A stretch of 64,000 bases of DNA from Arthrobacter sp. SLBN-112. GTDB taxonomy: Bacteria > Actinomycetota > Actinomycetes > Actinomycetales > Micrococcaceae. The stretch covers positions 4,216,001-4,280,000 of the forward strand of contig NZ_VFMU01000001.1 in assembly GCF_006715225.1 (NCBI RefSeq), in the 5' to 3' direction. Within the stretch, counting starts at the first letter, position 1; each line of letters starts with the position of its first letter. Positions 45,614-55,400 of this stretch are shown here, in pieces. The translations under genes were made by a program, and so were the position numbers. Below the pieces are notes generated by a model. It saw only the letters and a program-made list of their open reading frames with translations, had not been told where the DNA came from and searched no databases.

Positions 45614-46594
45614 CTAGAACAAGGACTCCTGTACTGCCGGGACCTCCGAAGCGTAATCACCAAGTTTGATGGTCCGGGCGGCCAGTTGGGACAGGTTCAC
45701 CACGAACGCGGCGTCCGTGCCATCGAGCCGGGCCAGCACGTTCGCCCCGCTCATTGCCGTGATTCGGAAGCCGTGCTGCCCCTGGTCCAGCGCGTGCGGG
45801 TAGGCATGGCGTTGGCCGGTCCCGTAGAGGGCTTCAGCGTGCGCGGGTCGGACCCACTGTTCCTCCACAGTTTCGAAGCCGACGACGGCGGTGCACGCCA
45901 GGAGGGCACGCACCTCGCCGGCTGCGCTGGCGTTGATGGCCTGCAGGTCCGTGGCTGGAAGCGGCTGCAGCAGGGCGTCCGCCTTGGCTGCGGAGCGCAC
46001 CTGCTGCGTCAGGCCGACGTCGGCAGTCACCAGATCCTCAAGCACCCGCACCACGCGGCCATCCTGCGCCCGGGCAACATAAGCCGCCATGGCGGCGCCC
46101 TGCTCCGCGAGCCTGTTCCACTTCCTGGGACCGGAGGCCGTGCCCACCTTGGTGGTACCGCCGGCGAAGGTGGCAATGTACAGCCAGTGTTCCTGCATCA
46201 GGTAGTCACGCAGGCCCGGAGTGACCCGGCCGCCCCGGTGGAAGTCGTGCATCAGCCGGGACTCGTCCAGCACAAAACACCGCTCGCATTGCTTTCCGCG
46301 TGACGCGGGCGAACCGGCGGAGCAGAGGATGTGGCTGCGCGAGCTTGCCGACTGGACGCGGACGTGGCCCAGGCAAGACCTGCCGGGCTCCACCACCTCG
46401 AAACCGAGGCGTTCGCCGCGGTGGAGGCTGAGCTGCCGGAAGTCCCCCTCCGGTGACTGGAGGCGCAAAACCGGGCCGCCGGCGTCGTCCGTTGTCCTGG
46501 CATGATCCGCCGCCTTGGAACCGGCCGATGGGCTGGTACCCGGCGGCTGCCCATCCCAAAAGACCCCGTGGACCAAATAGCGGGTATCGGTCAC
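45614..46594 (-). CDS. DUF2797-like protein
   Basis: 326 residues from a GTG with AGGAG upstream. A CxxC pair (KQCERCFVLDESRLMHD) with a downstream His suggests a metal site. The core WLYIATFAGGTTKVGTASG followed by RKWNRLAEQGA matches the pattern of DUF2797 proteins. Cytosolic; biochemical role unknown. Confidence 0.65.
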   Translation of the reverse strand: MTDTRYLVHGVFWDGQPPGTSPSAGSKAADHARTTDDAGGPVLRLQSPEGDFRQLSLHRGERLGFEVVEPGRSCLGHVRVQSASSRSHILCSAGSPASRGKQCERCFVLDESRLMHDFHRGGRVTPGLRDYLMQEHWLYIATFAGGTTKVGTASGPRKWNRLAEQGAAMAAYVARAQDGRVVRVLEDLVTADVGLTQQVRSAAKADALLQPLPATDLQAINASAAGEVRALLACTAVVGFETVEEQWVRPAHAEALYGTGQRHAYPHALDQGQHGFRITAMSGANVLARLDGTDAAFVVNLSQLAARTIKLGDYASEVPAVQESLF

Positions 46595-46620
46595 GGGGTC
46601 TCCTGAAAGGTGAATGGGGG

Positions 46621-47484
46621 CTACAGCGCGGGCTGCACCCCGAAGGCGACGGCGAGCTTCATGATCTTCTCGGCGCGGCCCAGTCGGGGCAGGTCGGAGC
46701 CGTCGCGGATGACGCGGCCGTTGGCCTCGAAGTCGTTCATGAAGTCGGTGGCCCAGGCGACGTCCGACGGCGTGGGGCTGATGACCTCGTTGATGACCGG
46801 CGTCTGGTCAATGGCCAGGCACAGCTTCCCGGTCATGCCCATCATCACGGTGATGCCGGTCTGCTCGCGCAGGATGGGGTGGTTGGTGCCGACGGTGGGA
46901 CCGTCGATGGGACCGGGCAGGTTGCCCACCCGGCTGGCGACCACGAGCTTGGCCCGCGGGTAGGCCATGGCCTCCGGGGTGGCAGCCATGCCCGTGTCGC
47001 GGCGGAAGTCGCCGGAACCGAAGGCCAGGCGGAACGCGCCCTGGGCCTTGGCGATGTGGTTGGCTTCCTCGATGCCGAGGGCGGATTCCACCAGGGGGAT
47101 CACGGGGGTCTTGCCATCCATGCGGTGGAAGCTCTCGGTGACCTGGTCCGCGGATTCGGTCTTGGCGAGCATGACGCCCAGCAGGCCCGGCGTGCCGCGC
47201 AGCCCGGCGAGGTCATCGGCCCAGAACGGGCTGGTGGCGTCGTTGATCCGGACCCAGGCCTTGCCGCCGGCGGTCAGCCAGTCGATCACGTTGCCGCGGG
47301 CCTGGTCCTTCTGGGAGGGGTCCACCGCATCTTCAATATCCAGGATGATCGAGTCGGCACGGGAGACGGCCGACTGGTCGAAAAGCTCCGGCTTCATGGC
47401 ATTGACCAGCAGCCAGGAACGGGCGATCTCTGCGGGGATATTGCGTTCCGGCCTAACGGTTTCGGCGGCGATGGTAGACGTCAT
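46621..47484 (-). CDS. HpcH/HpaI aldolase or CitE-like acyl-CoA lyase
   Basis: 287 residues, TIM-barrel family. Metal and CoA contacts in SIILDIEDAVDPSQKDQAR, Glu in PLVESALGIEEA and Asp in AFGSGDFRRDTGM. Family members cleave citryl-, malyl- or hydroxymethylglutaryl-type CoA esters. Substrate not predictable. It lies 26 bases upstream of the DUF2797-like gene on the same strand. Confidence 0.87.
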   Translation of the reverse strand: MTSTIAAETVRPERNIPAEIARSWLLVNAMKPELFDQSAVSRADSIILDIEDAVDPSQKDQARGNVIDWLTAGGKAWVRINDATSPFWADDLAGLRGTPGLLGVMLAKTESADQVTESFHRMDGKTPVIPLVESALGIEEANHIAKAQGAFRLAFGSGDFRRDTGMAATPEAMAYPRAKLVVASRVGNLPGPIDGPTVGTNHPILREQTGITVMMGMTGKLCLAIDQTPVINEVISPTPSDVAWATDFMNDFEANGRVIRDGSDLPRLGRAEKIMKLAVAFGVQPAL

Positions 47485-47587
47485 GCTTTCTACAGTATCC
47501 GCCCCGCAAGCGGCACGGCGAAGAAAAGGGCCAGCTTGTGAGGATCAATACGAACTAAACGGGATATGACTGGGGCCCAAGTGAAAG

Positions 47588-47641
47588 TAGGTAGCGGCAA
47601 GTGTCGTTATGAGGCGCCAAAACGACACTTACCGCTACCTA
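47588..47641 (-). terminator. 54-bp palindrome after aldo/keto reductase
   Basis: Arms TAGGTAGCGGCAAGTGTCGTT and its complement pair with a single mismatch (20 of 21 bp) around a loop containing GGCGCC. It lies 11 bases after the reductase stop and probably ends that transcript, although the stem is much longer than needed. Confidence 0.65.
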
Positions 47642-47652
47642 GTTGGGAGGGG

Positions 47653-48594
47653 TTAGGGGATGTTGCTCCCGCGCGCCGTGACCCAGAGTTTGTACCAGTC
47701 GGCGCGGCTGAGGGCCTGCGCCACCCGGGCCGCGTCACCGCAGGCCCGGATCCGGTCCGGGTTCACCGTTCCGATCACCGGTGCGATCCCGGCCGGATGC
47801 TTCATCAGCCAGCCGAGCAGGACAGCCTCACCGGAGGTGCCGTACTGTCCCGCAAGCGCCGCCACGAGTTCGGCAGTTGCCGCATCGGCTGAGGTGGGGC
47901 TGTCCGGTTCCGCACCGGTATACACACCGCGCGCCAGGGAGCCGTACGCCTGCAGGGTGATGTTGTTGCGGACGCAGTACTCCACCGTCCCGTGCGGGAA
48001 GCTGTAGTCCAGGTGTTCCGGGTGGTTGACCAGGACCTGGCTTTCCAGCCATGCCCGCTTGAGCAGGCTCATCTCCAGCTGGTTGGCCACCACCGGGGAT
48101 TCCAGCCGGTCCTGCAGCACCTCAATTTGCGCTGCGGACATGTTGGACACGCCCAGTTGCCGGACCTTGCCTTCGTCCATAAGCTGCCCGACGGCGGATG
48201 CCACCTCCGCAGGGTCCGCCAGGGGGTCCGGGCGGTGCAGCAGGAGGATATCCACGTAGCCGGTCCGGAGCCGTTCCAGGCTGCCGTTGACCCGTTCCAG
48301 GATGGCCTCCCGGCTCAGGTCGTAGTGGGTCTGCAGGCCGCGTTCGTTCAGCCTGATGCCGCACTTGGTCTGCAGCCGGATCCGCTCCCGCAGGCCCGGC
48401 GTGCCGGCCAGGACCTCGCCGAACACAGCTTCGGACTTGCCGCTGCGGTAGATGTCCGCATGGTCGAACAGGGTGATCCCGGCGTCCAGGGCCGCCTGGA
48501 CGGCGGCAGCGGCCTGGTCCACATGGTGGCTTCCATGTGGCTCGTCAGACCAGCTGCCGCCCAGTCCCATGCATCCGTAGATGACTTCCTGCAT
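47653..48594 (-). CDS. Aldo/keto reductase
   Basis: 313 residues, TIM-barrel NADP(H) oxidoreductase. Catalytic residues in LFDHADIYRSGKSE (Asp, Tyr) , LQTKCGI (Lys) and DILLLHRPD (His); cofactor-binding RACGDAARVAQALS near the end. Resembles the YdhF-like branch. Substrate unknown. It starts 57 bases after the glucosidase stop and could be co-transcribed. Confidence 0.93.
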   Translation of the reverse strand: MQEVIYGCMGLGGSWSDEPHGSHHVDQAAAAVQAALDAGITLFDHADIYRSGKSEAVFGEVLAGTPGLRERIRLQTKCGIRLNERGLQTHYDLSREAILERVNGSLERLRTGYVDILLLHRPDPLADPAEVASAVGQLMDEGKVRQLGVSNMSAAQIEVLQDRLESPVVANQLEMSLLKRAWLESQVLVNHPEHLDYSFPHGTVEYCVRNNITLQAYGSLARGVYTGAEPDSPTSADAATAELVAALAGQYGTSGEAVLLGWLMKHPAGIAPVIGTVNPDRIRACGDAARVAQALSRADWYKLWVTARGSNIP

Positions 48595-48651
48595 CAGGCC
48601 CGCTCCCCCATCAGGACAGCCGGCCTTCCCAGGACTTTAGCCAGGCCCAAC

Positions 48652-50364
48652 TCAACGCAACCAGGCGGTGGTGTTTGCCGGCAGCTTGCCGTCCTCCAGC
48701 GGGCCGCTGCTGACAAGCACCTCGCCGGCCGGAAGCTCGACGGCGGTGTTCCCGAAGTTGGTCACGGACTGCCAGCCGTTGGGCCGCTTGAAGTGCAGGA
48801 CATCCGGATTGCCGTTTTCGGCCCACTCGAGTGCCTCGTCCGTCATTAGTTCGCGGCGGAGCTTCAGGGCCTTGCGGTAGAGCTCCAGGGTGGAGCCATC
48901 GGTCCCGTCCTGGGCCTCAACGGCGTACTTGCTGAACCAGTCCGGCTGCGGCAGGTGGGAGCCGCCCTCGCCGAATCCGAAGGAGGTGCCCTCCACCTTC
49001 CAGGGCAGCGGCACACGGCAGCCGTCGCGGCCGATTTCCACGCCCTTGTTGCGGAAGAAGGACGGATCCTGCCGCTCCGATTCGGGAATCTCGGCCACTT
49101 CCTGAAGGCCCAGTTCCTCGCCCTGGTAGAGGTAGGCGGATCCCGGAACGGCGAGCATCAACAGGGTGGCGGCCCGCGCACGGCGCTCGCCCAGTTCAAC
49201 GTCCAGCTGGTCCTTGGGTCCGCCGGCCAGCAGCCAGTCCTTGCCGTCCTGGCCCTTGGCGCCGGCCTTTTCCTTGGCCACCTGGGGCAGCCCGTAGCGG
49301 GTGGCGTGCCGCACGACGTCGTGATTGGAGAACACCCACGTGGAGGAGGCACCGGTGGCGGCGGCCTCGGCCAGGTTGCGGGTGATGATCTCCTTGTACT
49401 CGGCGGCGTCGAAGTCAGCCTGCAGCAGGTCGAAGTTGAACGCCTGGCCCAGCCCCTGGGGGCTGGCGTAGCGGGCACGCCGGGTGGCGTGCACCCAGGC
49501 TTCGGCAACGGCTGTGCGCGGCGGGTTGTACTCGTTGAACACTTCGCGCCATTCGGCGTAGATCTCGTGGACCTCGTCGCGGTCCCAGAACGGGTGCGTC
49601 CCGTCGTCGAATCCGTCCACGCCCGTGTTGGCGGCGCTCAGTTCCAGCTTGGAAAGCAGCGGCTCGGTGAGGTCCTTGGTGAGGGCGTGGGCCACGTCGA
49701 CGCGGAAACCGTCAACGCCGCGGTCGGACCAGAACCGCAGGGTCTTCAGGAAGTCATCCCGGATCTCGCGGTTGGACCAGTTCAGGTCCGGCTGTTCCTT
49801 GGCGAAGATGTGCATGTACCACTGGCCGGGGGTGCCGTCCGGTTCGGTGATGCGCTCCCAGGCGGGTCCGCCGAACACCGAGTCCCAGTCCGACGGCGGG
49901 AACTCACCGTTGGGGCCTTTGCCGTCACGGAAGATGTAGCGGTCGCGTGCCGGTGAGCCCTTTGGCGAGGCAAGGGCCTCCTGGAACCACCTGTGCCGGT
50001 TGGAGGAGTGGTTGGGGACGATGTCGGCAATGAGCTTGATGCCGGCCTCGTGCAGCGCGGCAGCCATTTCGTCGAAGTCGTCCAGCGTGCCCAGCTTGGG
50101 GTCCACGTCGCGGTAGTCGTCCACGTCGTAGCCGCCGTCGGCGAGCGCGGAGGGGTAGAACGGGCTCAGCCAAACGGCGTCGATGCCCAGCGACTTCAGG
50201 TACGGGACCTTGGCGGTGATGCCCTTCAAGTCACCGATGCCATCGCCATTGGAGTCCGCAAAGCTGCGCGGATAGATCTGGTAGACCGAGGCCTGGCGCC
50301 ACCAGTTGGGGTCGGCCGGACGGTCGGAGTCGGACAGGGTTGCCAGTGTGGCAGTGGTTGACAA
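48652..50364 (-). CDS. GH13 alpha-glucosidase (oligo-1,6-glucosidase type)
   Basis: 570 residues. GH13 regions are clear: ADIVPNHSSN, nucleophile Asp in GFRVDVAHAL, acid/base Glu in AVAEAWV and FSNHDVVRH. No signal peptide, so it acts in the cytosol on imported oligosaccharides such as maltose or isomaltose. Divergent from a ROK regulator across an AT-rich promoter, its probable control point. Confidence 0.94.
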   Translation of the reverse strand: MSTTATLATLSDSDRPADPNWWRQASVYQIYPRSFADSNGDGIGDLKGITAKVPYLKSLGIDAVWLSPFYPSALADGGYDVDDYRDVDPKLGTLDDFDEMAAALHEAGIKLIADIVPNHSSNRHRWFQEALASPKGSPARDRYIFRDGKGPNGEFPPSDWDSVFGGPAWERITEPDGTPGQWYMHIFAKEQPDLNWSNREIRDDFLKTLRFWSDRGVDGFRVDVAHALTKDLTEPLLSKLELSAANTGVDGFDDGTHPFWDRDEVHEIYAEWREVFNEYNPPRTAVAEAWVHATRRARYASPQGLGQAFNFDLLQADFDAAEYKEIITRNLAEAAATGASSTWVFSNHDVVRHATRYGLPQVAKEKAGAKGQDGKDWLLAGGPKDQLDVELGERRARAATLLMLAVPGSAYLYQGEELGLQEVAEIPESERQDPSFFRNKGVEIGRDGCRVPLPWKVEGTSFGFGEGGSHLPQPDWFSKYAVEAQDGTDGSTLELYRKALKLRRELMTDEALEWAENGNPDVLHFKRPNGWQSVTNFGNTAVELPAGEVLVSSGPLEDGKLPANTTAWLR

Positions 50365-50394
50365 GGGGTGATCCTTTTCTGTGCAGCAGGTATA

Positions 50395-50431
50395 TTTATA
50401 TTGAATCTAAATTTACTTTCCCAAGTATTAT
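50395..50431. promoter_or_regulatory. Overlapping divergent promoters of GH13 and ROK genes
   Basis: Minus strand: TTGGGA (50419-50424) and TATAAA (50395-50400), 18-base spacer, for the glucosidase. Plus strand: TTGAAT (50401) and TATTAT (50426), 19-base spacer, for the regulator. The whole interval is strikingly AT-rich and contains the dyad TAAATTTA, a candidate ROK operator that would shut both promoters. Confidence 0.55.
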
Positions 50432-50460
50432 CTGGTGCTTTGTACAGGAAGGTCAACAGC

Positions 50461-51669
50461 ATGCCTGAATTGGTTCCGGCGACTCCCCAACTCCTGCGGC
50501 GGGTCAGTGCCGGCGCAGTCCTGGAGTTCCTGCGCGCCTCGGCCGCTGTGACCGTCACGGACGTCATGGCAGCAACGGGCCTGACCCGTGCCACCACCAT
50601 CGCCGTCTGCGAGGACCTGGTCCGCCGGGGCTGGGTCCTGGAGCGGGAGAACCAGCGCGAATTCGGCGGGTACCAGAAGGGCCGCCCGGCCCGCCGCTTC
50701 GAACTCAACGAGCGCGCAGGCGTGGTCCTGGGCATGGACATCGGCTACGCCAAGGTCACCGTGGTGGTTTCGGACCTCCGGGGCCGGACCCTGGGACGGT
50801 CCAGCCGCCCCTTCCAGGCCGGCGAGGTGGGCTCCCGGGAGCGCATAGCCTTCATCGACGGAGTGGCTGGGGCGGCGCTGCACTCGGCGGGAATGGGGGC
50901 CGGGCAGGTGCTGGCAGTTTGCGCCGGAGTTGCCGCACCGGTTGACCGGCACGGCGACGTGGTGGCCACGCAGGAGTTCTGGGGACTGTTCGACCTGGGA
51001 CTGCGGCCGGCCCTCAAGGAAACCCGGGGTTGGACCGTGCTGCTGGAAAACGACGCCAACCTTGCTGCCCTGGGTGACCGCTGGCAGGGCGCGGCCGCGG
51101 GGATTGACGACGTGGTGGTGATCCTGGCCAGCGAACGGCTGGGTTCAGGCATCGTTGAGGGCGGCCGGCTGGTCCACGGAACGCGCGGCAGCGCCGGGGA
51201 ACTCGCGTACCTGGATCTGGTGGAAGGGGTGGGCGACACCTACGGCATCGCGTACCTTGCCCGTACCTGGGCCACCGACGCCCTGGCCACCACGGCCCCC
51301 ACCACCCTCCGCTCCGTCCAGGGTCGGGTGCAAGCTGAACAGGTCTTCACCGCTGCGGAACAGGGTGACGCTGTGGCGCTGGGCATCCTGGACCGGCTGG
51401 CGGACAGGATGGCGAGGGTGATAGGGACCGTGGCCACCCTGCTCAACCCCGAGCTGGTGGTGATCGGCGGCGGCGTTGCCGATTCCGCAGGCATGCTCCT
51501 CGGGCCCATCAGCGAGCGCCTGAAGGAGTTCACCGCCACCCCGGCACGGGTGGCAGTATCCCCGCTGGGCGATTCAATCGTCACGGTGGGTGCCGTGCGC
51601 TGCGCCCTGGACTACGTGGAGAGGAACTCCCTGGACCTGGAGCTGGCCGCGCCGGCCACCCCGGCATAA
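50461..51669 (+). CDS. ROK-family transcriptional regulator
   Basis: 402 residues from MPELVPATPQ; an ATG 31 codons earlier lies inside the promoter region. N-terminal winged helix (VTVTDVMAATGLTRATTIAVC) and a sugar-kinase-like domain (VVLGMDIGYAKVTVVV, LLENDANLAALGD, LVVIGGGVADSAG). The usual zinc motif CxCGxxGCxE is absent; that stretch reads HGTRGSAGELAYLD. Probably represses the divergent glucosidase until sugar is present. Confidence 0.92.
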   Translation: MPELVPATPQLLRRVSAGAVLEFLRASAAVTVTDVMAATGLTRATTIAVCEDLVRRGWVLERENQREFGGYQKGRPARRFELNERAGVVLGMDIGYAKVTVVVSDLRGRTLGRSSRPFQAGEVGSRERIAFIDGVAGAALHSAGMGAGQVLAVCAGVAAPVDRHGDVVATQEFWGLFDLGLRPALKETRGWTVLLENDANLAALGDRWQGAAAGIDDVVVILASERLGSGIVEGGRLVHGTRGSAGELAYLDLVEGVGDTYGIAYLARTWATDALATTAPTTLRSVQGRVQAEQVFTAAEQGDAVALGILDRLADRMARVIGTVATLLNPELVVIGGGVADSAGMLLGPISERLKEFTATPARVAVSPLGDSIVTVGAVRCALDYVERNSLDLELAAPATPA

Positions 51670-51700
51670 CCGCGCCCCTGCCCATCCTCCCCGAAGGTGC

Positions 51701-52357
51701 TTAGGCGCCCGGCTCCAGCGCGGCCGCCACCGGCAGGGTGCCGTCGCGGAACTCGATGGTCCGGCCCGCCGTCTGGGGCAGGTCCAGCACCGCCGCCGCC
51801 ACAATCGCCGTGTTGGCGCGCGAGGTGGCCCGGTCACCGTCCGGGGACGGGTCGATGTCGATCAGCCCGGTTCCCGGCTTGTCCGTCAGTGCCCCGGGAC
51901 CCAGGATGGTCCAGGCCAGCCCGGTGCCGCGCAGGTACTCGTCCGCGGCCGCCTTGGCTTCGGCGTACGCAAAGAAGCTGTTGCTTTCCGGCACCCCGTG
52001 GTCCTTGCCGGCACCGAAGTAGGACACCATGACGTACCGGTCCACTCCTGCCTGGGCGGCGGCATCCATGGAGCGGATGGCTGCGTCCCGGTCCACGGCA
52101 TAGGTGCGGTCCGGGTTGCCGCCGCCGGCGCCGGCAGACCAAACCACGGCGTCGTGGCCGGCCAGCGCGTCGGCGATTTCCGCCGTCGTGGCATTCTCCA
52201 CGTCCAGGACCGACGGCGAGGCGCCGGTGTCGGCGACGTCCCCGGCATGGTCAGGATTCCGGATGAACGATGTGACGGAGTGGCCTTCGCCGGTGAGGAG
52301 CTGGGACAGGAGGAGGGCCACTTTGCCGTGGCCGCCAATAATGGCGATGCGTGTCAT
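51701..52357 (-). CDS. NAD(P)-binding atypical short-chain dehydrogenase
   Basis: 218 residues. Rossmann motif IAIIGGHGKVALLLSQLL, then DAVVWSAGAG and a YAEAKAAADEYLR segment; NAD(P)H-binding (NmrA/YwnB-like) family. Likely an isomerase, reductase or redox sensor. CAGAAT ends six bases before its ATG, suggesting a leaderless message. Confidence 0.85.
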   Translation of the reverse strand: MTRIAIIGGHGKVALLLSQLLTGEGHSVTSFIRNPDHAGDVADTGASPSVLDVENATTAEIADALAGHDAVVWSAGAGGGNPDRTYAVDRDAAIRSMDAAAQAGVDRYVMVSYFGAGKDHGVPESNSFFAYAEAKAAADEYLRGTGLAWTILGPGALTDKPGTGLIDIDPSPDGDRATSRANTAIVAAAVLDLPQTAGRTIEFRDGTLPVAAALEPGA

Positions 52358-52363
52358 GGACCC

Positions 52364-52369
52364 ATTCTG
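52364..52369 (-). promoter_or_regulatory. -10 element CAGAAT for leaderless dehydrogenase gene
   Basis: On the minus strand CAGAAT, six bases, then the ATG at 52357; the same arrangement precedes the gene ending at 60532. Confidence 0.45.
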
Positions 52370-52447
52370 CCTGCAGGCACCTGGATGCAGAAGCTGCGTG
52401 AGCCTGAACAGGGCCGTTATGCCCTACCCCGACTGAAGGCACCTGCC

Positions 52448-52453
52448 TAGCTT
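52448..52453 (+). promoter_or_regulatory. -10 element TAGCTT upstream of narG
   Basis: TAGCTT ends seven bases before the ATG at 52461. It supports that ATG as start of a leaderless message. No FNR- or NarL-type site was recognised. Confidence 0.4.
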
Positions 52454-52460
52454 GGGGGGC

Positions 52461-55400
52461 ATGGCTGCCGGACCCCATGCGGGGTTAGATGGACCCGCAT
52501 CAGAAGCAATGTTGAAGCTGGGCCGTTTTTTCACACGGTGGGACCAGACCGACGACGGCAGGGCGGTCTTCCGGGAGGGCGGCCGCAAGGGGGACATCTT
52601 CTACCGCGACCGGTGGAGCCACGACAAGGTGGTCCGCTCCACCCACGGCGTGAACTGCACCGGCTCCTGCTCCTGGAAGGTGTACGTCAAGGACGGCATC
52701 ATCACCTGGGAATCCCAGCAGACCGACTACCCCTCGGTAGGCCCGGACAGCCCTGAATACGAACCCAGGGGCTGCCCGCGCGGCGCGGCCTTCTCCTGGT
52801 ACACCTACTCGCCCACCCGGGTGCGCTTCCCCTACGCCCGCGGCGTGCTGGTGGAGATGTACCGCGAGGCCAAGGCCCGGCTGGGCGATCCTGTGCTGGC
52901 CTTCGCGGAGATTGCCGCGGATCCTCAGCGGCGCCGGCGGTACCAGCAGGCCCGCGGCAAGGGCGGGCTGGTGCGGGTGTCCTGGCAGGAAGCGATCGAG
53001 CTTGCGGCCGCCGCGCACGTGAACACCATCAAGACCTACGGCCCGGACCGCTGCGCCGGCTTCTCCCCCATCCCGGCGATGTCCATGGTCTCGCATGCGG
53101 TGGGGACCCGCTTCATCCAGCTCATCGGCGGGGTGATGACCAGCTTCTACGACTGGTACGCCGACCTTCCCGTGGCCAGCCCGCAGGTGTTCGGCGACCA
53201 GACCGATGTTCCGGAATCCGGTGACTGGTGGGACGCGCGATACCTCATGATGTGGGGCTCCAACGTCCCCGTCACCCGCACCCCGGACGCGCACTGGATG
53301 GCCGAGGTCCGCTACCGCGGCACCAAGGTGGTCACGGTCAGTCCGGACTACGCGGACAACACCAAGTTCGCGGACGAGTGGCTTCCGGCGCAGGCCGGAA
53401 CAGACGCAGCCCTGGCCGTGGCCATGGGCCACGTCATGCTCAAGGAGTTCTTCGTGGACCGGCAGGTCCCCTTCTTCACGGACTACGTAAAGCAGTACAC
53501 CGACCTGCCGTTCCTGGTCAGGCTGGAAAGGCGCGACGACGGCGGCCTCACGGCGTCGAAATTCCTCACCGCAGCGGACATCCCGGCGGAGTCCGGGGCT
53601 GAGGATGCGGCGTTCCGTACCGTCCTGTTCGACAAGAAGGCCGGGCGTCCGGCCGTCCCCAACGGTTCCATGGGGTTCCGCTACTCCGGCAGCGGCGAGG
53701 GCAAATGGAACCTGGACCTCGAGGGGATCGATCCGGCGCTGTCCCTGCGGGAAGTCTCGGGTCAGAGCGCCGAAATCATGCTTCCATGCTTCGAGCAGGC
53801 GGACGGCACCGGCAGCGTGCTCCGGCGCGGTGTGCCGGTGATCGAGGTGGAAGGACAGCTGGTCACCACCGTGTTCGACCTGATGCTCGCCCAGTACGGG
53901 GTGGGCCGCGACGGACTGCCCGGGGACTGGGCCCTTGGCTATGACGACGCCGCCACCCCCTACACCCCCGCCTGGCAGGAGGAGATCACCTCCGTTCCGG
54001 CGCAGGCCTGCATCCGGGTGGCCCGCGAATTCGCCCGGAACGCCGAGGAGTCCAAGGGCCGCTCCATGATCATCATGGGCGCGGGCATCTGCCAGTGGTT
54101 CCACGGCGACACCACCTACCGGGCCATCCTGGCGCTGGTGATGCTCACCGGCTGCATGGGCCGTAACGGCGGCGGCTGGGCACACTATGTGGGGCAGGAG
54201 AAGACGCGCCCGGTCACCGGCTGGGTGTCCCTGGCCAACGCGCTGGACTGGTCACGGCCGCCGCGCACCATGATCGGCACCGGCTACTGGTACATGCACA
54301 CAGACCAGTGGCGGCAGGACGGGTATTCGGCCGATGCGCTGAAATCCCCGCTCTCCACCGGCGCCCTGGACGGCCTGCACACCGCGGACGCCATCGCCCA
54401 GTCCGCCCGGCTCGGCTGGATGCCGTTTTATCCCCAGTTCGACCGCAACCCGCTGGACCTCGCCGACGAGGCGGAGGCCGCCGTCGCCGCCGGGAGCGCC
54501 AAGGACACCCCCAGCTACATTGCAGATGCGCTGAAGAACCGCACGCTGAACCCGGCCATCGAGGACGTGGACGCCCCGGAAAACTGGCCGCGCACCCTGG
54601 TGCTGTGGCGCTCCAACCTCTTTGGGTCCTCGGCGAAGGGCAATGAGTACTTCCTGCGGAACCTGCTGGGCACCCACAACAACGTGCTGGGCCAGGACCA
54701 CGCCGAAGGCCTCAAACCCACGCACGTGAAGTGGCACGAACAGGCGCCGGAAGGAAAGCTGGACCTCCTGGTCTCCGCCGACTTCCGGATGACGTCCACC
54801 ACGCTGCTCTCCGACGTCGTCTTCCCGGCCGCCACCTGGTACGAGAAGCACGACCTGTCCTCCACGGACATGCACCCGTTCGTCCACGCGTTCACCCCGG
54901 CCATCGACCCGCCCTGGGAAACCAAGACCGACTTTGACACCTTCCACCTGCTGGCCCGCGAATTCTCCCGGCTCGCCAAAACCCACCTGGGCGTCCGCCG
55001 CGACCTGGTGAGTGTGCCGCTGCAGCACGACACCCCGGGCCAGCTCGCCCAGCCCGGCGGAATCGTCAGAGACTGGCGGGAGCCTGGCATTCCTGCCGTT
55101 CCCGGGCAGAACATGCCCGTCTTCTCGGTGGTGGAGCGGGACTATACGGCCATCGCGGACAAGCTGGCCGCCGTCGGACCCTTGGCTGACAAGCTCGGCT
55201 TCACCGTCAAGAACGTTACCTACAAACTCGACGGCGCACTCAACCGGCTCAGCCACGCCAACGGCGTGATGCTGGGCGGCGCCGCGGACGGCCGCCCGGC
55301 GATGGACACCGACGCGAAAATGGCGGAAGCCATCCTGGCCTTCTCCGGCACCACCAACGGCCAGCTGTCAGTGCAGGGCTTCAAGGACCTGGAAGTCCGG

